DNA of 64,000 bases, from NCBI GenBank assembly GCA_900104495.1, contig FMXS01000005.1, positions 124,001 through 188,000 on the forward strand, written 5' to 3'. The translations under genes were made by a program, and so were the position numbers. The DNA comes from Ruminococcaceae bacterium FB2012. Its GTDB lineage: Bacteria > Bacillota > Clostridia > Oscillospirales > Ruminococcaceae. Positions 32,787-41,770 of the stretch are shown here, piece by piece (position 1 is the stretch's first letter; the number at the start of each line of letters is the position of its first letter). The notes beneath the pieces were generated by a model that made no database searches, had not been told where the DNA came from, and was given only the letters and a program-made list of their open reading frames with translations.

Positions 32787-32804
32787 AAATATCTCCTTTC
32801 GTTG

Positions 32805-33491
32805 TCATACTTCGTCCGGCAGTATCAGCGAGAGCCGGCGCTGTTTAATTGCTTCTATGTAGTCCCCGGAGGTCATGATGGGCTTATCGGTGACGATGCC
32901 GCTGAGCCGTTCGGCGGAGAGGTGGTGATTGTCCGTTCCCGCCGTTACGGGCAGGCCGTACTGCCCCGCGTACCATTCCGCCCGGGCGTTCATCTCGGGA
33001 GTCTTGTTTCCGCTGTTGAAGATCTCCACCGCATCGGTCCATTGGGGAAGAAGGTGGATCTCCCGGATGTAGCCGGCGTCTCTGAAGGGGTGAGCGTGGA
33101 CGATGAACCCGCCGTCCCGGTGAACGCGGTCACAGTATTCAAATACGCTGATTTGGCAGACGTCGGGGTTGTCCAGAAGCCACTGCTTGTCAAGACCGTA
33201 GGTCAGCAGGTCGGCGCCCTCGTAGGAATACTCCCAGCCGAAGAACACCTTGATGCCGACTTTATCGCCCTCCGCTTTGGCGGATTCGTAGCCGGCGCAG
33301 AACAGCTCCACTTTCTTGCGGTAGTCCCCGCACTCCCTTATCTCGGGACGGCAGTTGCCGTTGTAGAAATGGTCGGTGACGAATATGCCGTCGTAGCCCA
33401 GTATCTTGTAGCGCTTTGCCTGCATTGCCCCCGGCGCCGAGGCGCAGTCGGAGGTTTCTGCGGTATGCAGATGCGTTTCGTATTTATACAT
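32805..33491 (-). CDS. PHP-domain phosphoesterase
   Basis: 228 residues from the ATG at 33491, which shares one base with the preceding stop (TGATG); the longer frame would run far into the epimerase gene. The four PHP motifs can be seen: HLHTAETS, IFVTDHFYNG, IVHAHPFR and GTDNHH, carrying the His/Asp metal ligands. Stand-alone PHP proteins hydrolyse phosphates from nucleotides, nucleic acids or sugars. It lies between the epimerase and the GH5 genes, so a sugar phosphate substrate is possible but not shown. Confidence 0.85.
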   Translation of the reverse strand: MYKYETHLHTAETSDCASAPGAMQAKRYKILGYDGIFVTDHFYNGNCRPEIRECGDYRKKVELFCAGYESAKAEGDKVGIKVFFGWEYSYEGADLLTYGLDKQWLLDNPDVCQISVFEYCDRVHRDGGFIVHAHPFRDAGYIREIHLLPQWTDAVEIFNSGNKTPEMNARAEWYAGQYGLPVTAGTDNHHLSAERLSGIVTDKPIMTSGDYIEAIKQRRLSLILPDEV

Positions 33492-34660
33492 CAGAAATCC
33501 ACACCTCTGCTTATAAGCTCCATGCACATCCTGCCGTTGTGGTAGGGGCATTTCCACGGTCCGACGGTCTCCTTCCAATCATGGGGCTCGCCCTCGAAGG
33601 TCAGCTCGGAATACCATTCGCCCCCGGGGCGCTTGTCTATGATATGCTCCTTGATGTACGCCCATACAGTGCGGGCGGCATCGAGGAATTTTTTGTCTCC
33701 CGAATGCTGATAGGCGTTGGTGAAGCCCACCACGGCTTCGGCCTGCACCCACCATACTCTTGTGCGGTCGATCTTCTCGTTTTCCCGCTCGTTGTTGAGA
33801 GCGCCGCCCTCAAAGGCGATGTTCAGAATGTTTTCGGATATTTTCAAGTCCCGCTCCGACCAGTCGCGGATAAGCTCCCTGTCTCCGAGAGTATCGCAGG
33901 CCAGGTCAATAAGCCAGGAGGCTTCGATGTCGTGACCGTAGGAGTGTATGTCCCCGATGACATCCAGCTTGGTGTCAAAGAATACTTTCAGAGCATTGCG
34001 CTCAGGGTCAAAGACCTTGTCCTTCACCTGCCCCAGCAGGAAACAGAGGCGCTCTCTTACCCGCTCGCTGTGCCCCGCCTTGTAAAGCTCGGTATAGGCT
34101 TCTATCAGATGCAGGACGGTGTTCATGGTCTTGTCCGCCATAAGTCCGTTCTCGGACAGGGCATCGTTGGGGATGAGCTGCCAGTCTACGGTGAAGGCTT
34201 CACGGTAGCCGTATTCGTCCCTGGTGTTTTCCTCAATGTCGGAAAACAGCTTGTATGCCAGGTCCAGGGCGAACCTGTCCCCCACGGCGTTGTAGTAGCA
34301 GGAAAGAGCATAGACCGCAAAGGCGATGTTGTAGGTGTGCTTCATTGTATCTGAGGGGACGCCTTTAAAGTCGGTCATCCAGTAAACGCCGCCGTTGTCG
34401 TAGTCGATGCAGTGATTCTTGACGTACTCAAAGGCGTGGAAGGCCAGTTCCCTGTATTTTTCGTCCTTTAGGACGGTATAGCATTTCGAGAAGAACCAAA
34501 GTATCCTTGAATGGAGGATGACGCCCTTTTCGGCCTTCTTGTCAAGCTCCAGTCCGCAGCTCATAAATCCGTAGAAGCCGCCGTTTTCTTCGTCTTTCAG
34601 ACCGGCCCAAAAGGGGACGATATGGTTTTCAAGTTCGCTTCTTACCTCGCTGATGATCAT
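33491..34660 (-). CDS. ce: Cellobiose 2-epimerase (AGE superfamily)
   Basis: 389 residues, the length of the Ruminococcus albus enzyme, and very close to it as I recall it: HSRILWFFS, DTMKHTYNIAFA, YGYREAF, DIHSYGHDIEASW, TRVWWVQAEAVVGF and the C-terminal GPWKCPYHNGRMCME. The (alpha/alpha)6 barrel enzyme converts cellobiose to 4-O-glucosyl-mannose and epimerises mannobiose, feeding mannosyl-glucose phosphorolysis. It is cytoplasmic. AGGAGG precedes the start, which overlaps the previous stop as ATGA. The neighbouring GH5 would supply the disaccharides; no phosphorylase gene is in the window. Confidence 0.95.
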   Translation of the reverse strand: MIISEVRSELENHIVPFWAGLKDEENGGFYGFMSCGLELDKKAEKGVILHSRILWFFSKCYTVLKDEKYRELAFHAFEYVKNHCIDYDNGGVYWMTDFKGVPSDTMKHTYNIAFAVYALSCYYNAVGDRFALDLAYKLFSDIEENTRDEYGYREAFTVDWQLIPNDALSENGLMADKTMNTVLHLIEAYTELYKAGHSERVRERLCFLLGQVKDKVFDPERNALKVFFDTKLDVIGDIHSYGHDIEASWLIDLACDTLGDRELIRDWSERDLKISENILNIAFEGGALNNERENEKIDRTRVWWVQAEAVVGFTNAYQHSGDKKFLDAARTVWAYIKEHIIDKRPGGEWYSELTFEGEPHDWKETVGPWKCPYHNGRMCMELISRGVDF

Positions 34661-35661
34661 TTTAGTGCCTCCTTAGGTGTCCATTTGAGATCGAAATACT
34701 GCAAATGGTCATACATATCCAGCTTGCCGTCGGGACGCAGTGTGCCGGTGTAAAGACGCTCGTACTCCTTGCTGTTGGTCTGATAGCCGTAGCGCCAGAC
34801 CTCCTCCACCGTGAGGACCACGGCATAGAGCCCGTTGTAGCTGGTGCATTCTTCCTTTATCCTCGCTGTCAGCTCGCTTTCGGAAAAGCCCCGGTCAAGC
34901 CCCACCAGGTATTTGATAGCCTCTTTGCCCCGGTAGATCTTGAACTTGCCCGAGGTGCAGGTGCTGGTTATCTCGTGGATGTCGGTGTAGAGCAGGAAGA
35001 CGCCGTCCTTGTGGAATTCAATGGTGTAGTTGTCCAGTCCCGAGACGATGACCTTCTGTCCGAAAAGCACGTTCTTGTCCTTGTTCTTGATGCTGAACAG
35101 GGCGCTGTCCGCCATACCGTTAAGCCCCTCCAGCAGGGAAGCCGAGTTGACCTCGTCCACGGTCTCGCCTTTCAGTATCCAGAAGAGTTTGTTGTCCGGG
35201 GAGAATATGAACATCAGCATATTCACGTTCCTCCCGGAGTGATACTTTATCGCCGCGGTGCGGTAGACCACGCCGTTCTTATCCTTCTTGTTCTTTGACA
35301 GCTCCTGCACCGTGACGGGCGAGCCCTCGGTCTTTTCGAGGTACTGAGCCAGTATCTCCTCGGGGGTGAGCCACTTGTCGTTGCTGCATCCGCAGTACAT
35401 ATAGGCACAGTGAGTGTCGTCGTCGATATAGGCGGTGTTCGTTCCCGTGTTTTGCTCCCGCCATTTCAGCGGCATATCGAACGAAACCTGGTCGAATTTC
35501 TTTTTCTTCGACCCGCTGGGCGGAACGCTTTTTTTCGGCAGCAGGTCTGCTATCTTCACCCTTGCGACAGGCTCCGCGGTCTTTTGGGTGCTGCTTTGGC
35601 AGCCCGTGAGCATCAGCGCTCCCGCCAGCAATGCCGCAAGTATATGAAACGGTCTCTTCAT
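34657..35661 (-). CDS. Lipoprotein, unknown function
   Basis: 334 residues with a clear lipoprotein signal ending LTG-Cys21, then a Lys/Ser/Pro linker and a soluble alpha/beta-looking domain. SFDMPLKWREQNTG recalls the start of small extracytoplasmic domains in Clostridial lipoproteins. I see no catalytic motif. It lies between the HAD gene (16 bases upstream) and the cellobiose epimerase (4-base overlap), so it is co-translated with the epimerase. It could be a surface-binding or sensing partner, but nothing proves a sugar role. Confidence 0.75.
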   Translation of the reverse strand: MKRPFHILAALLAGALMLTGCQSSTQKTAEPVARVKIADLLPKKSVPPSGSKKKKFDQVSFDMPLKWREQNTGTNTAYIDDDTHCAYMYCGCSNDKWLTPEEILAQYLEKTEGSPVTVQELSKNKKDKNGVVYRTAAIKYHSGRNVNMLMFIFSPDNKLFWILKGETVDEVNSASLLEGLNGMADSALFSIKNKDKNVLFGQKVIVSGLDNYTIEFHKDGVFLLYTDIHEITSTCTSGKFKIYRGKEAIKYLVGLDRGFSESELTARIKEECTSYNGLYAVVLTVEEVWRYGYQTNSKEYERLYTGTLRPDGKLDMYDHLQYFDLKWTPKEALK

Positions 35662-35677
35662 TATATTTCCTTATCGT

Positions 35678-36325
35678 TTACGGTAAAATTTTACTAAGCT
35701 CTGCCGGAGAGTCCGCGATGCAAAGGGCACCGTATTCCTCCAGCTCGCTTCTTTCTCCGAAGCCCCAGCCCGCGCCGATGCATCCCAGCCCCGCTTCGCG
35801 GGCGCCGATGATGTCGTACATACGGTCGCCGACCATTACGGCTTCGTTTCTGTCCTTTACTCCCAGCCGTCGGAGAGTTTCTTCGATGACCTCGGTCTTG
35901 GTGTTCAGGGAGCCATCAAGGCCGCAGCCGGTGACGGTGCTGAAATAGCCTATCAGCCCGAATCTTTCAAGTATCCTCTTTGAGAAGGGCTCCGGCTTCG
36001 AGGTAGCCACAGCCAGTATATATCCCCGCCCGCGAAGCTCTCCGAGGGTCTCCGCAATGCCCTCGTAGGGCCTGTTTTCAAACAGCCCCACGGTGGAGTA
36101 TCTCTCCCGGTATATCCTCACGCCCTCGGCGGCTCTTTCGCCGTCTCCCAGGATCCTCTCAAAGGATTCCGTCAGCGGCGGACCGAGAAAGCTCCGCATC
36201 GTACTGTCGTCGGGAACTTCAACTCCCAGGGCGTTAAAGGCGTGACGGAAGCAGTTGAATATCCCTTCCTTGGAATCGGTGAGAGTGCCGTCCAGGTCAA
36301 AGAGGATGTATTTCTTATTCTTCAA
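35678..36325 (-). CDS. HAD-superfamily phosphatase, phosphoglycolate-phosphatase type
   Basis: 215 residues with TTG as start at 36325: GAGG lies 9 bases upstream and the chain then opens KNKKYILFDLDGTLTDS, the normal HAD layout. An in-frame ATG at 36343 would add six residues. Motif I is DLDGTLTDS, a helical cap (subclass I) follows, motif II is AVATSK, and motif IV is MVGDRMYDIIGA. The likely reaction is hydrolysis of a small phosphate ester such as phosphoglycolate or a nucleotide or sugar phosphate. The gene overlaps the end of the DUF1015 gene by 11 bases. Confidence 0.88.
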   Translation of the reverse strand: MKNKKYILFDLDGTLTDSKEGIFNCFRHAFNALGVEVPDDSTMRSFLGPPLTESFERILGDGERAAEGVRIYRERYSTVGLFENRPYEGIAETLGELRGRGYILAVATSKPEPFSKRILERFGLIGYFSTVTGCGLDGSLNTKTEVIEETLRRLGVKDRNEAVMVGDRMYDIIGAREAGLGCIGAGWGFGERSELEEYGALCIADSPAELSKILP

Positions 36326-37574
36326 TCTTTCGCGCCTCAACATAGTATCTCTTGTCGGCGGCGTGACCCATTGAGAAGGTCTTTCTCGGCAGAGCTCCGT
36401 CAACGATGACAGTGGGGAACAGTTCCTCCTTGCCCATATCGGGGAGCAGGAAGCCTACTGCGTCCTCGGGCTGGGACAGCCTCTCGATGACGTCCTCGCC
36501 GTGGATGTAGTCCACCTTGGCTCCGAAGCCGGGAAGGAGCTGGTCAAGAGCGGTCTGCAATGAACCCACCGACAGCTTCGACATCGGCTTGTGGACATAG
36601 AGCGTCCGCCTCTCGCCGTCGCCCACGACGGTAAAACTCTGCTCGGCAGGGACCTCCGAAAGCTCCAGCATATCCGTCAGATGCGCCATGAGCGCCTTGA
36701 CGTCAACACCGGTGACGATGCGGTGGATAGCCTCAAAGCGCAGAGCCTCCGAGTGGAGATTCACGATCTCCACAAGAGCATACCTTGCGGGGTGATCGGA
36801 AAGATCCTTGCCGGGGTTGGCGGCTTTCAGACGCTCGTAGAACTCCTTAGCGGTAGCCAGTGAATGGTTGCCGTCGCCCATGGCGTATACCAGCGGGCTG
36901 TCCTCATTCAAACCGTACTTCCTGTTGAAGGCATCAATGTCACCCAGGGCTTCAAGAGCAGCAGTCACGCCCTCGGCGGCCTTGGCGTCCACCAGCCAGC
37001 CCTTGATGCTGCCGCCGCCCTGCATGAGCGGGAAGCTGTAAAGCTGTTCAAAGCGGTCCTTTGCGGCGGTAAGGGGCTCGATGACTGTCCTGTCGGTGTC
37101 GTCAATGAGGATCATTATATGGGGCAGCTCCACGGGAGCGCCGGTGCGGATCTTGACTCTCGGCGGGATGCGCTCAACGACGGTGGCTTCGGTGGCGCGG
37201 ACCTGCGACTTTGAGCCCTTGCGGTAGTCGTACTTTTCAAGGTCGATCTTGCCCACAAGGCCGGCTCTCACAAGCCCGTCGGACTGCACCCGCTCGATAT
37301 AGACGAAAGCGTCCTTGTACTCCCTGAACACACCCTCGGACAGATATTTTTCCATATCCGCGTGGATGCGGTCTATCCTTTGATCCACGTCGGCGTCCTC
37401 AAGATACACCTCGGGGAGTATCAGTCTCAGCGCTGAGGGAGCCTCTCCGGCGATGCGGTCGGTCTCGGCCCAGTATTCCGGCTCGCTGGTATACTGGTCG
37501 CAGGCGACCACCGCCCACTTTTCCATATCCGCGCTCTTGGGCAGCAGGATATCGGCTTTTGAAAATGCAGTCAT
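36315..37574 (-). CDS. DUF1015 family protein
   Basis: 419 residues from the ATG at 37574 with GGAGG 8 bases upstream. Landmarks are FSKADILLPKSADMEKWAVV, VYAMGDGNHSLATAKEFY, ALVEIVNLHSEALRFEAIHR and IHGEDVIERLS. The family (PF06245) is common in anaerobes and of unknown biochemical role, often near serine biosynthesis genes. The GDGNHSLATA segment looks like an active-site or metal-binding loop. It heads a six-gene minus-strand operon (DUF1015, HAD, lipoprotein, epimerase, PHP, GH5). The 160-base gap upstream holds ATGCACAATGCACAATT repeats near 37595-37620 and no confident promoter. Confidence 0.88.
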   Translation of the reverse strand: MTAFSKADILLPKSADMEKWAVVACDQYTSEPEYWAETDRIAGEAPSALRLILPEVYLEDADVDQRIDRIHADMEKYLSEGVFREYKDAFVYIERVQSDGLVRAGLVGKIDLEKYDYRKGSKSQVRATEATVVERIPPRVKIRTGAPVELPHIMILIDDTDRTVIEPLTAAKDRFEQLYSFPLMQGGGSIKGWLVDAKAAEGVTAALEALGDIDAFNRKYGLNEDSPLVYAMGDGNHSLATAKEFYERLKAANPGKDLSDHPARYALVEIVNLHSEALRFEAIHRIVTGVDVKALMAHLTDMLELSEVPAEQSFTVVGDGERRTLYVHKPMSKLSVGSLQTALDQLLPGFGAKVDYIHGEDVIERLSQPEDAVGFLLPDMGKEELFPTVIVDGALPRKTFSMGHAADKRYYVEARKIEE

Positions 37575-37734
37575 AGTAATTACCTCCGTTTTATCAATGC
37601 ACGATGCACAATGCACAATTATGGTATCCGCTGACGCGGATGTTTTTATTTGGTATTTCTGTCCGCTTTTTTGGACTTCACCACGGCGTAAGGCGGCAGT
37701 TTTAAATCCAGCAGACCTTCCGGCATAGCTGATT

Positions 37735-38163
37735 TCACCTCTTTGTTTCTTGTTCGCGGCGCTTTCTTTTTTTGTCTGCCGCCTCATTCGCGTATGACAG
37801 AAAATCAAGTATCAGCAGGAATGCGAGTACCAGCAGAGATCCGAGCAGCGCTATGCCGATCAGAGATATCCCCGTGTGAAGTTCATCCGAACTGATGCCG
37901 TTGCGGATCGTGCAGGCGGCAGCGATGACCGCGCCCATCAGCAGTATGTCGCATACCGCAAAGAGCTTCCGGCCGGAGGGCTTGCTTTTTGCCCCTTTCT
38001 TTACAGCAGCCCAAATGACCGCAAGGAGAAGCAGTACAGCCGCTCCCGCCGTACATCCGGCGGCCAGCCCCGTCAGCAGAGGGGAACCCGTTACCGTGTT
38101 TACTGCCCATAAGACCGCCGCACCTGCGGCAAGCAGCAGCGACGATGCCAGATATCCGAGCAT
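37735..38163 (-). CDS. Four-helix membrane protein, paralogue 1
   Basis: 142 residues with four predicted helices and a Lys/Arg-rich C-terminal tail. The inner segment SGRKLFAVCDILLMGAVIAA matches SGWKLFAFSDLGLIVVLGTL (in part) of the neighbouring 38196-38684 product, so the two are tandem duplicates. I know no family for them. They follow secA on the same strand; whether they depend on its transcript cannot be decided. Confidence 0.7.
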   Translation of the reverse strand: MLGYLASSLLLAAGAAVLWAVNTVTGSPLLTGLAAGCTAGAAVLLLLAVIWAAVKKGAKSKPSGRKLFAVCDILLMGAVIAAACTIRNGISSDELHTGISLIGIALLGSLLVLAFLLILDFLSYANEAADKKRKRREQETKR

Positions 38164-38195
38164 ATTCTCGCCTCCCTGAACGTTGTCGGATGATC

Positions 38196-38684
38196 TTATT
38201 CATCCTTCGGGACGTCCTTGTCCGGTGACTCCGGGGGATAGGCTATCTTCTGCGGGAGCTGTTTTTCTTCGGCGGGAGCAGGCTCCTGCTCAGATTCCCC
38301 GGACTGATACATTTTTACTGTTTTATACACAAAAAACTCCACCAGCAGCAGACCTCCCAGCACCGGCAGGCAGTACTCCAGAAGTATGGCTCCCAGCATT
38401 CCGGGGCCGAAGGATGCCGAATCCTCCGAGATGATGAGTTCGATGGCTCCCAGCGTTCCCAGAACAACAATAAGCCCCAGGTCGCTGAAAGCAAACAGCT
38501 TCCAGCCGGATAGTTTGCCCTTGCCGATGGTGTTCATAATGAACATCAGCAGGAAGATCACAGCCATAGCTGCACAGGCCGCGCCGAGGACGATGGTTTT
38601 CGTCGAAGATCCCGCTAAAAAGATCCCCCAAAAGGCCGCCGCGGCTACCCCGAAGACTATCGCGGGCATTAGATATTTCGGCAA
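38196..38684 (-). CDS. Four-helix membrane protein, paralogue 2
   Basis: 162 residues if it starts at TTG 38684, which has GGGGG about 9 bases ahead and aligns with the start of its paralogue; an ATG at 38669 is the alternative. Four predicted helices, then an acidic cytoplasmic tail (SEQEPAPAEEKQLPQK). Related to the 37735-38163 product through the shared G-KLFA--D segment and helix spacing. It lies 76 bases after secA. Function unknown. Confidence 0.65.
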   Translation of the reverse strand: MPKYLMPAIVFGVAAAAFWGIFLAGSSTKTIVLGAACAAMAVIFLLMFIMNTIGKGKLSGWKLFAFSDLGLIVVLGTLGAIELIISEDSASFGPGMLGAILLEYCLPVLGGLLLVEFFVYKTVKMYQSGESEQEPAPAEEKQLPQKIAYPPESPDKDVPKDE

Positions 38685-38760
38685 GACGCGCCGCCCCCTT
38701 AAACGTTTTCGATGTCCGTATTCCAAAAGGGGACGGAGCAAAGTCCGTCCCGATCAGTTC

Positions 38761-41511
38761 TTATTGGGTTTTTTTGGCGCCGCAGCACTTCTTGTATTTC
38801 AGACCGCTGCCGCAGGGGCAGGGATCGTTGGGTCCGATCCTCTTTGCTCTGCGGGTAAGGTTGTGGTGCTGAGGTCCTTCCTTGAGCACCTGCTCGCGCT
38901 TGGGAGCCTGAGCCTCTCCGCCCTGCTGTCTTACCTGAATGGTGAACAGCATTCTTACGGTGTCCTCACGGATGGAGTCTACCATAGCGTCGAACATCTC
39001 GAAACCTTCCATACGGTATTCAACAACAGGGTTCTTCTGACCGTAGCTCCGGAGGCTGATACCCTTTTTCAGCTCGTCCATGTCGTCGATATGGGCCATC
39101 CACTTGGTGTCTACCACCTTCAGCAGAACGACTCTCTCCACCTCGCGGAGAAGCTCGGTGCCCAGCTCTTTCTCACGCCCTTCGTACAAAGCGTTGGCTC
39201 TCTCGGTGAGCATCGAGATGATGTCTGCCTTGGAAACGCTGTCCAGCTCGTCGGAGGTGTATCTGAAATCGTCGTCCACGGTGAACAGGCCCATAAAGTG
39301 GTCTCTGAGGCCTTCAAGGTTCCAGTAGTCGTGGAGCTCGTCGTCGGGGAGGTAGGTGTTCACACTGGTCTCGATGAAATCGGAGATCATGCTGAGGATG
39401 TAGTCGTGGATATCCTCGCCGTTGAGCACCTTCTGTCTCTGACCGTAGATGATCTCACGCTGTGCGTTCATAACGTCGTCGTAGTTGAGAACGTTCTTTC
39501 TGATGTTGAAGTTCCGTCCCTCGATCTTCTTCTGCGAAGACTCGATGACGCTGGAGAGCATCTTCGACTGGATAGGCGTGTTCTCGTCCACTTTGAGCAT
39601 ATTCATCATTGAGGTGATGCGGTCGCCGCCGAAGAGACGCATCAGATCGTCCTCCAGCGAGAGGAAGAACAGGCTCTCGCCGGGGTCGCCCTGACGTCCG
39701 GAACGTCCGCGGAGCTGGTTGTCGATACGTCTTGACTCGTGTCTTTCCGTACCGATGATGAACAGTCCGCCTGCTTCCTTTACGGCCTCGGCCTTTTCCT
39801 TGACCTCGGCATTGTACTTTTCAAGGAACTCCTTGTACTTGGCTCTTGCCTCGAGAATGGTCTCGTCCTCGGTCTCGGCAAAGCCGGTGGCCTCAACGAT
39901 GACCTCCTCGGGATATTCCAGCTTGTAAAGATCGGCGGTGGCAAGGTACTCGGCGTTTCCTCCGAGGATGATATCGGTGCCTCGTCCGGCCATGTTGGTG
40001 GCAATGGTAACGGCGCCGTACTTGCCTGCCTGAGCTACGATCTTAGCTTCCTTCTCGTGATACTTGGCGTTGAGGACCTGATGCTTAACGCCCTTGTTTT
40101 TCAGCAGTCTTGACAGATACTCAGACTTCTCGATAGACACCGTACCTACCAGTACGGGCTGTCCCTTCTCGTGGCACTCGATGATCTGCTCTATAACGGC
40201 GTTGAACTTGCCCTTCTCGGTCTTGTAGACCACGTCGGGGTGATCCTTTCTGATGACCGGTCTGTTGGTGGGGACCTCGATGCAGTCCAGCTTGTAGATC
40301 TCTCTGAACTCGTCCTCTTCGGTGAGGGCGGTACCGGTCATACCGGAGAGCTTCTTGTAAAGGCGGAAGAAGTTCTGATAGGTAATGGTGGCGATAGTCT
40401 TGCTCTCGCGCATTACCTTAACGCCTTCCTTGGCCTCGATAGCCTGATGCAGGCCGTCGTTGAAGCGTCTGCCGTCCATGATACGTCCGGTGAACTCGTC
40501 AACGATGAATACCTCGTCGCCGCCGCTCTTGCCGGGCTTTACAACGTAGTCCACGTCCCTGTGCATAGTGCCGTTGGCCTTGATAGCCTGGTTGATGTGG
40601 TGCAGAAGGGTCATGTTGTCGGCGTCCATAAGGTTCTCGACGTTGAAGGCTCTTTCAGCCTTGGCAACGCCCGCTTTGGTAAGGGTAGCGGTCCTGGCCT
40701 TTTCGTCGATGATGTAGTCGCCGCCGATAGCGTCGTTATCCGCCTTGTCGTCCATTTCCACCACGGTGATAGGCTTCAGCGTCTTGGCGAAGCGGTCCGC
40801 AAGGGTATACATCTCGGTGGACTTGTCGCCCTGGCCGGAGATGATAAGCGGGGTCCTGGCCTCGTCGATAAGTATGGAGTCCACCTCGTCCACGATAGCG
40901 AAGGCGAAATCTCTCTGCACCTTATCCTTTTTATACATGACCATATTGTCACGCAGGTAATCGAAGCCGAACTCCGAGTTGGTGCCGTAGGTGATGTCTG
41001 CGTTGTAGGCAACGCGCTTTTCGTCGTTGTTCATGCCCTGGAGCACACAGCCTATGGACTGTCCCAGGAAGCGGAACACCTTGCCCATTTCCTCCGACTG
41101 GAATTTAGCCAGGTAGTCGTTGACCGTAACGACGTGAACGCCCTGACCGTTCAGCGAGTTGGCATAGGCAGCGAGGCAGGCCACGAGAGTCTTACCTTCA
41201 CCGGTCTTCATTTCTGCGATACGTCCCTGGTGCAGGACGATAGCGCCGATTATCTGTACGGGGAAGGGCTTCTTGCCCAGCACGCGCCATGCGGCCTCAC
41301 GGCAGACGGCAAGAGCGTCCGGCAGTATGTCGTCAAGGGTGCTGAGCCCGTCGGCCAGCTTGTCCTTCATTATCTGCGTCTGCTGTCTCAGCTCCTTGTC
41401 GCTCATGGGCTGATACTTGGCCTCAAGGTCGAGCACCTGCTGTTTTATGGGCTCTATCCTTTTAAGCTCCTTCTTGGAGTAATTACCGAATATTGCTTCG
41501 ACTAATCCCAT
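38761..41511 (-). CDS. secA: Preprotein translocase ATPase SecA
   Basis: 916 residues. Nucleotide-binding domain 1 has MKTGEGKT (Walker A) and DEVDSILIDEA (DEAD-like motif II). The preprotein cross-linking domain sits between them and NBD2. NBD2 has TNMAGRGTDI and the helical scaffold follows, with RGRSGRQGDPG as motif VI. The C-terminus has the zinc-binding CPCGSGLKYKKCCG. SecA drives export of unfolded proteins through SecYEG. It starts behind GAAGGTGG with a perfect promoter. Only one SecA is seen here, and it is the housekeeping type. Confidence 0.98.
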   Translation of the reverse strand: MGLVEAIFGNYSKKELKRIEPIKQQVLDLEAKYQPMSDKELRQQTQIMKDKLADGLSTLDDILPDALAVCREAAWRVLGKKPFPVQIIGAIVLHQGRIAEMKTGEGKTLVACLAAYANSLNGQGVHVVTVNDYLAKFQSEEMGKVFRFLGQSIGCVLQGMNNDEKRVAYNADITYGTNSEFGFDYLRDNMVMYKKDKVQRDFAFAIVDEVDSILIDEARTPLIISGQGDKSTEMYTLADRFAKTLKPITVVEMDDKADNDAIGGDYIIDEKARTATLTKAGVAKAERAFNVENLMDADNMTLLHHINQAIKANGTMHRDVDYVVKPGKSGGDEVFIVDEFTGRIMDGRRFNDGLHQAIEAKEGVKVMRESKTIATITYQNFFRLYKKLSGMTGTALTEEDEFREIYKLDCIEVPTNRPVIRKDHPDVVYKTEKGKFNAVIEQIIECHEKGQPVLVGTVSIEKSEYLSRLLKNKGVKHQVLNAKYHEKEAKIVAQAGKYGAVTIATNMAGRGTDIILGGNAEYLATADLYKLEYPEEVIVEATGFAETEDETILEARAKYKEFLEKYNAEVKEKAEAVKEAGGLFIIGTERHESRRIDNQLRGRSGRQGDPGESLFFLSLEDDLMRLFGGDRITSMMNMLKVDENTPIQSKMLSSVIESSQKKIEGRNFNIRKNVLNYDDVMNAQREIIYGQRQKVLNGEDIHDYILSMISDFIETSVNTYLPDDELHDYWNLEGLRDHFMGLFTVDDDFRYTSDELDSVSKADIISMLTERANALYEGREKELGTELLREVERVVLLKVVDTKWMAHIDDMDELKKGISLRSYGQKNPVVEYRMEGFEMFDAMVDSIREDTVRMLFTIQVRQQGGEAQAPKREQVLKEGPQHHNLTRRAKRIGPNDPCPCGSGLKYKKCCGAKKTQ

Positions 41512-41600
41512 TGTTTCATTCCACCTTCATTATTATTCAGATACAAGCTATACTTTCCCGATCTGTTATCATGCTCTATTGATATAGCAATACATCTTAT

Positions 41601-41629
41601 ATTATAACAAATCTGTCCGGAAATGTCAA
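41601..41629 (-). promoter_or_regulatory. Perfect consensus promoter of secA
   Basis: TTGACA (41629-41624) and TATAAT (41606-41601), minus strand, 17-base spacer; ~90-base leader. Confidence 0.92.
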
Positions 41630-41674
41630 CTAAAAAATCACGGTGATTGTGACTATATGAAAACGGTTCTTCTA

Positions 41675-41703
41675 TTGCTTTTTTATTGAAAATATGCTAT
41701 ACT
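41675..41703 (+). promoter_or_regulatory. Promoter of the first CotH gene
   Basis: TTGCTT (41675-41680), 17 bases, TATACT (41698-41703). Divergent from the secA promoter. Confidence 0.65.
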
Positions 41704-41770
41704 GTCATAAAAAGGCGGGGACAGACCGCCTGTTCCCGCTGTATGGCTTTATTTAAAAAGGAGGGATACC

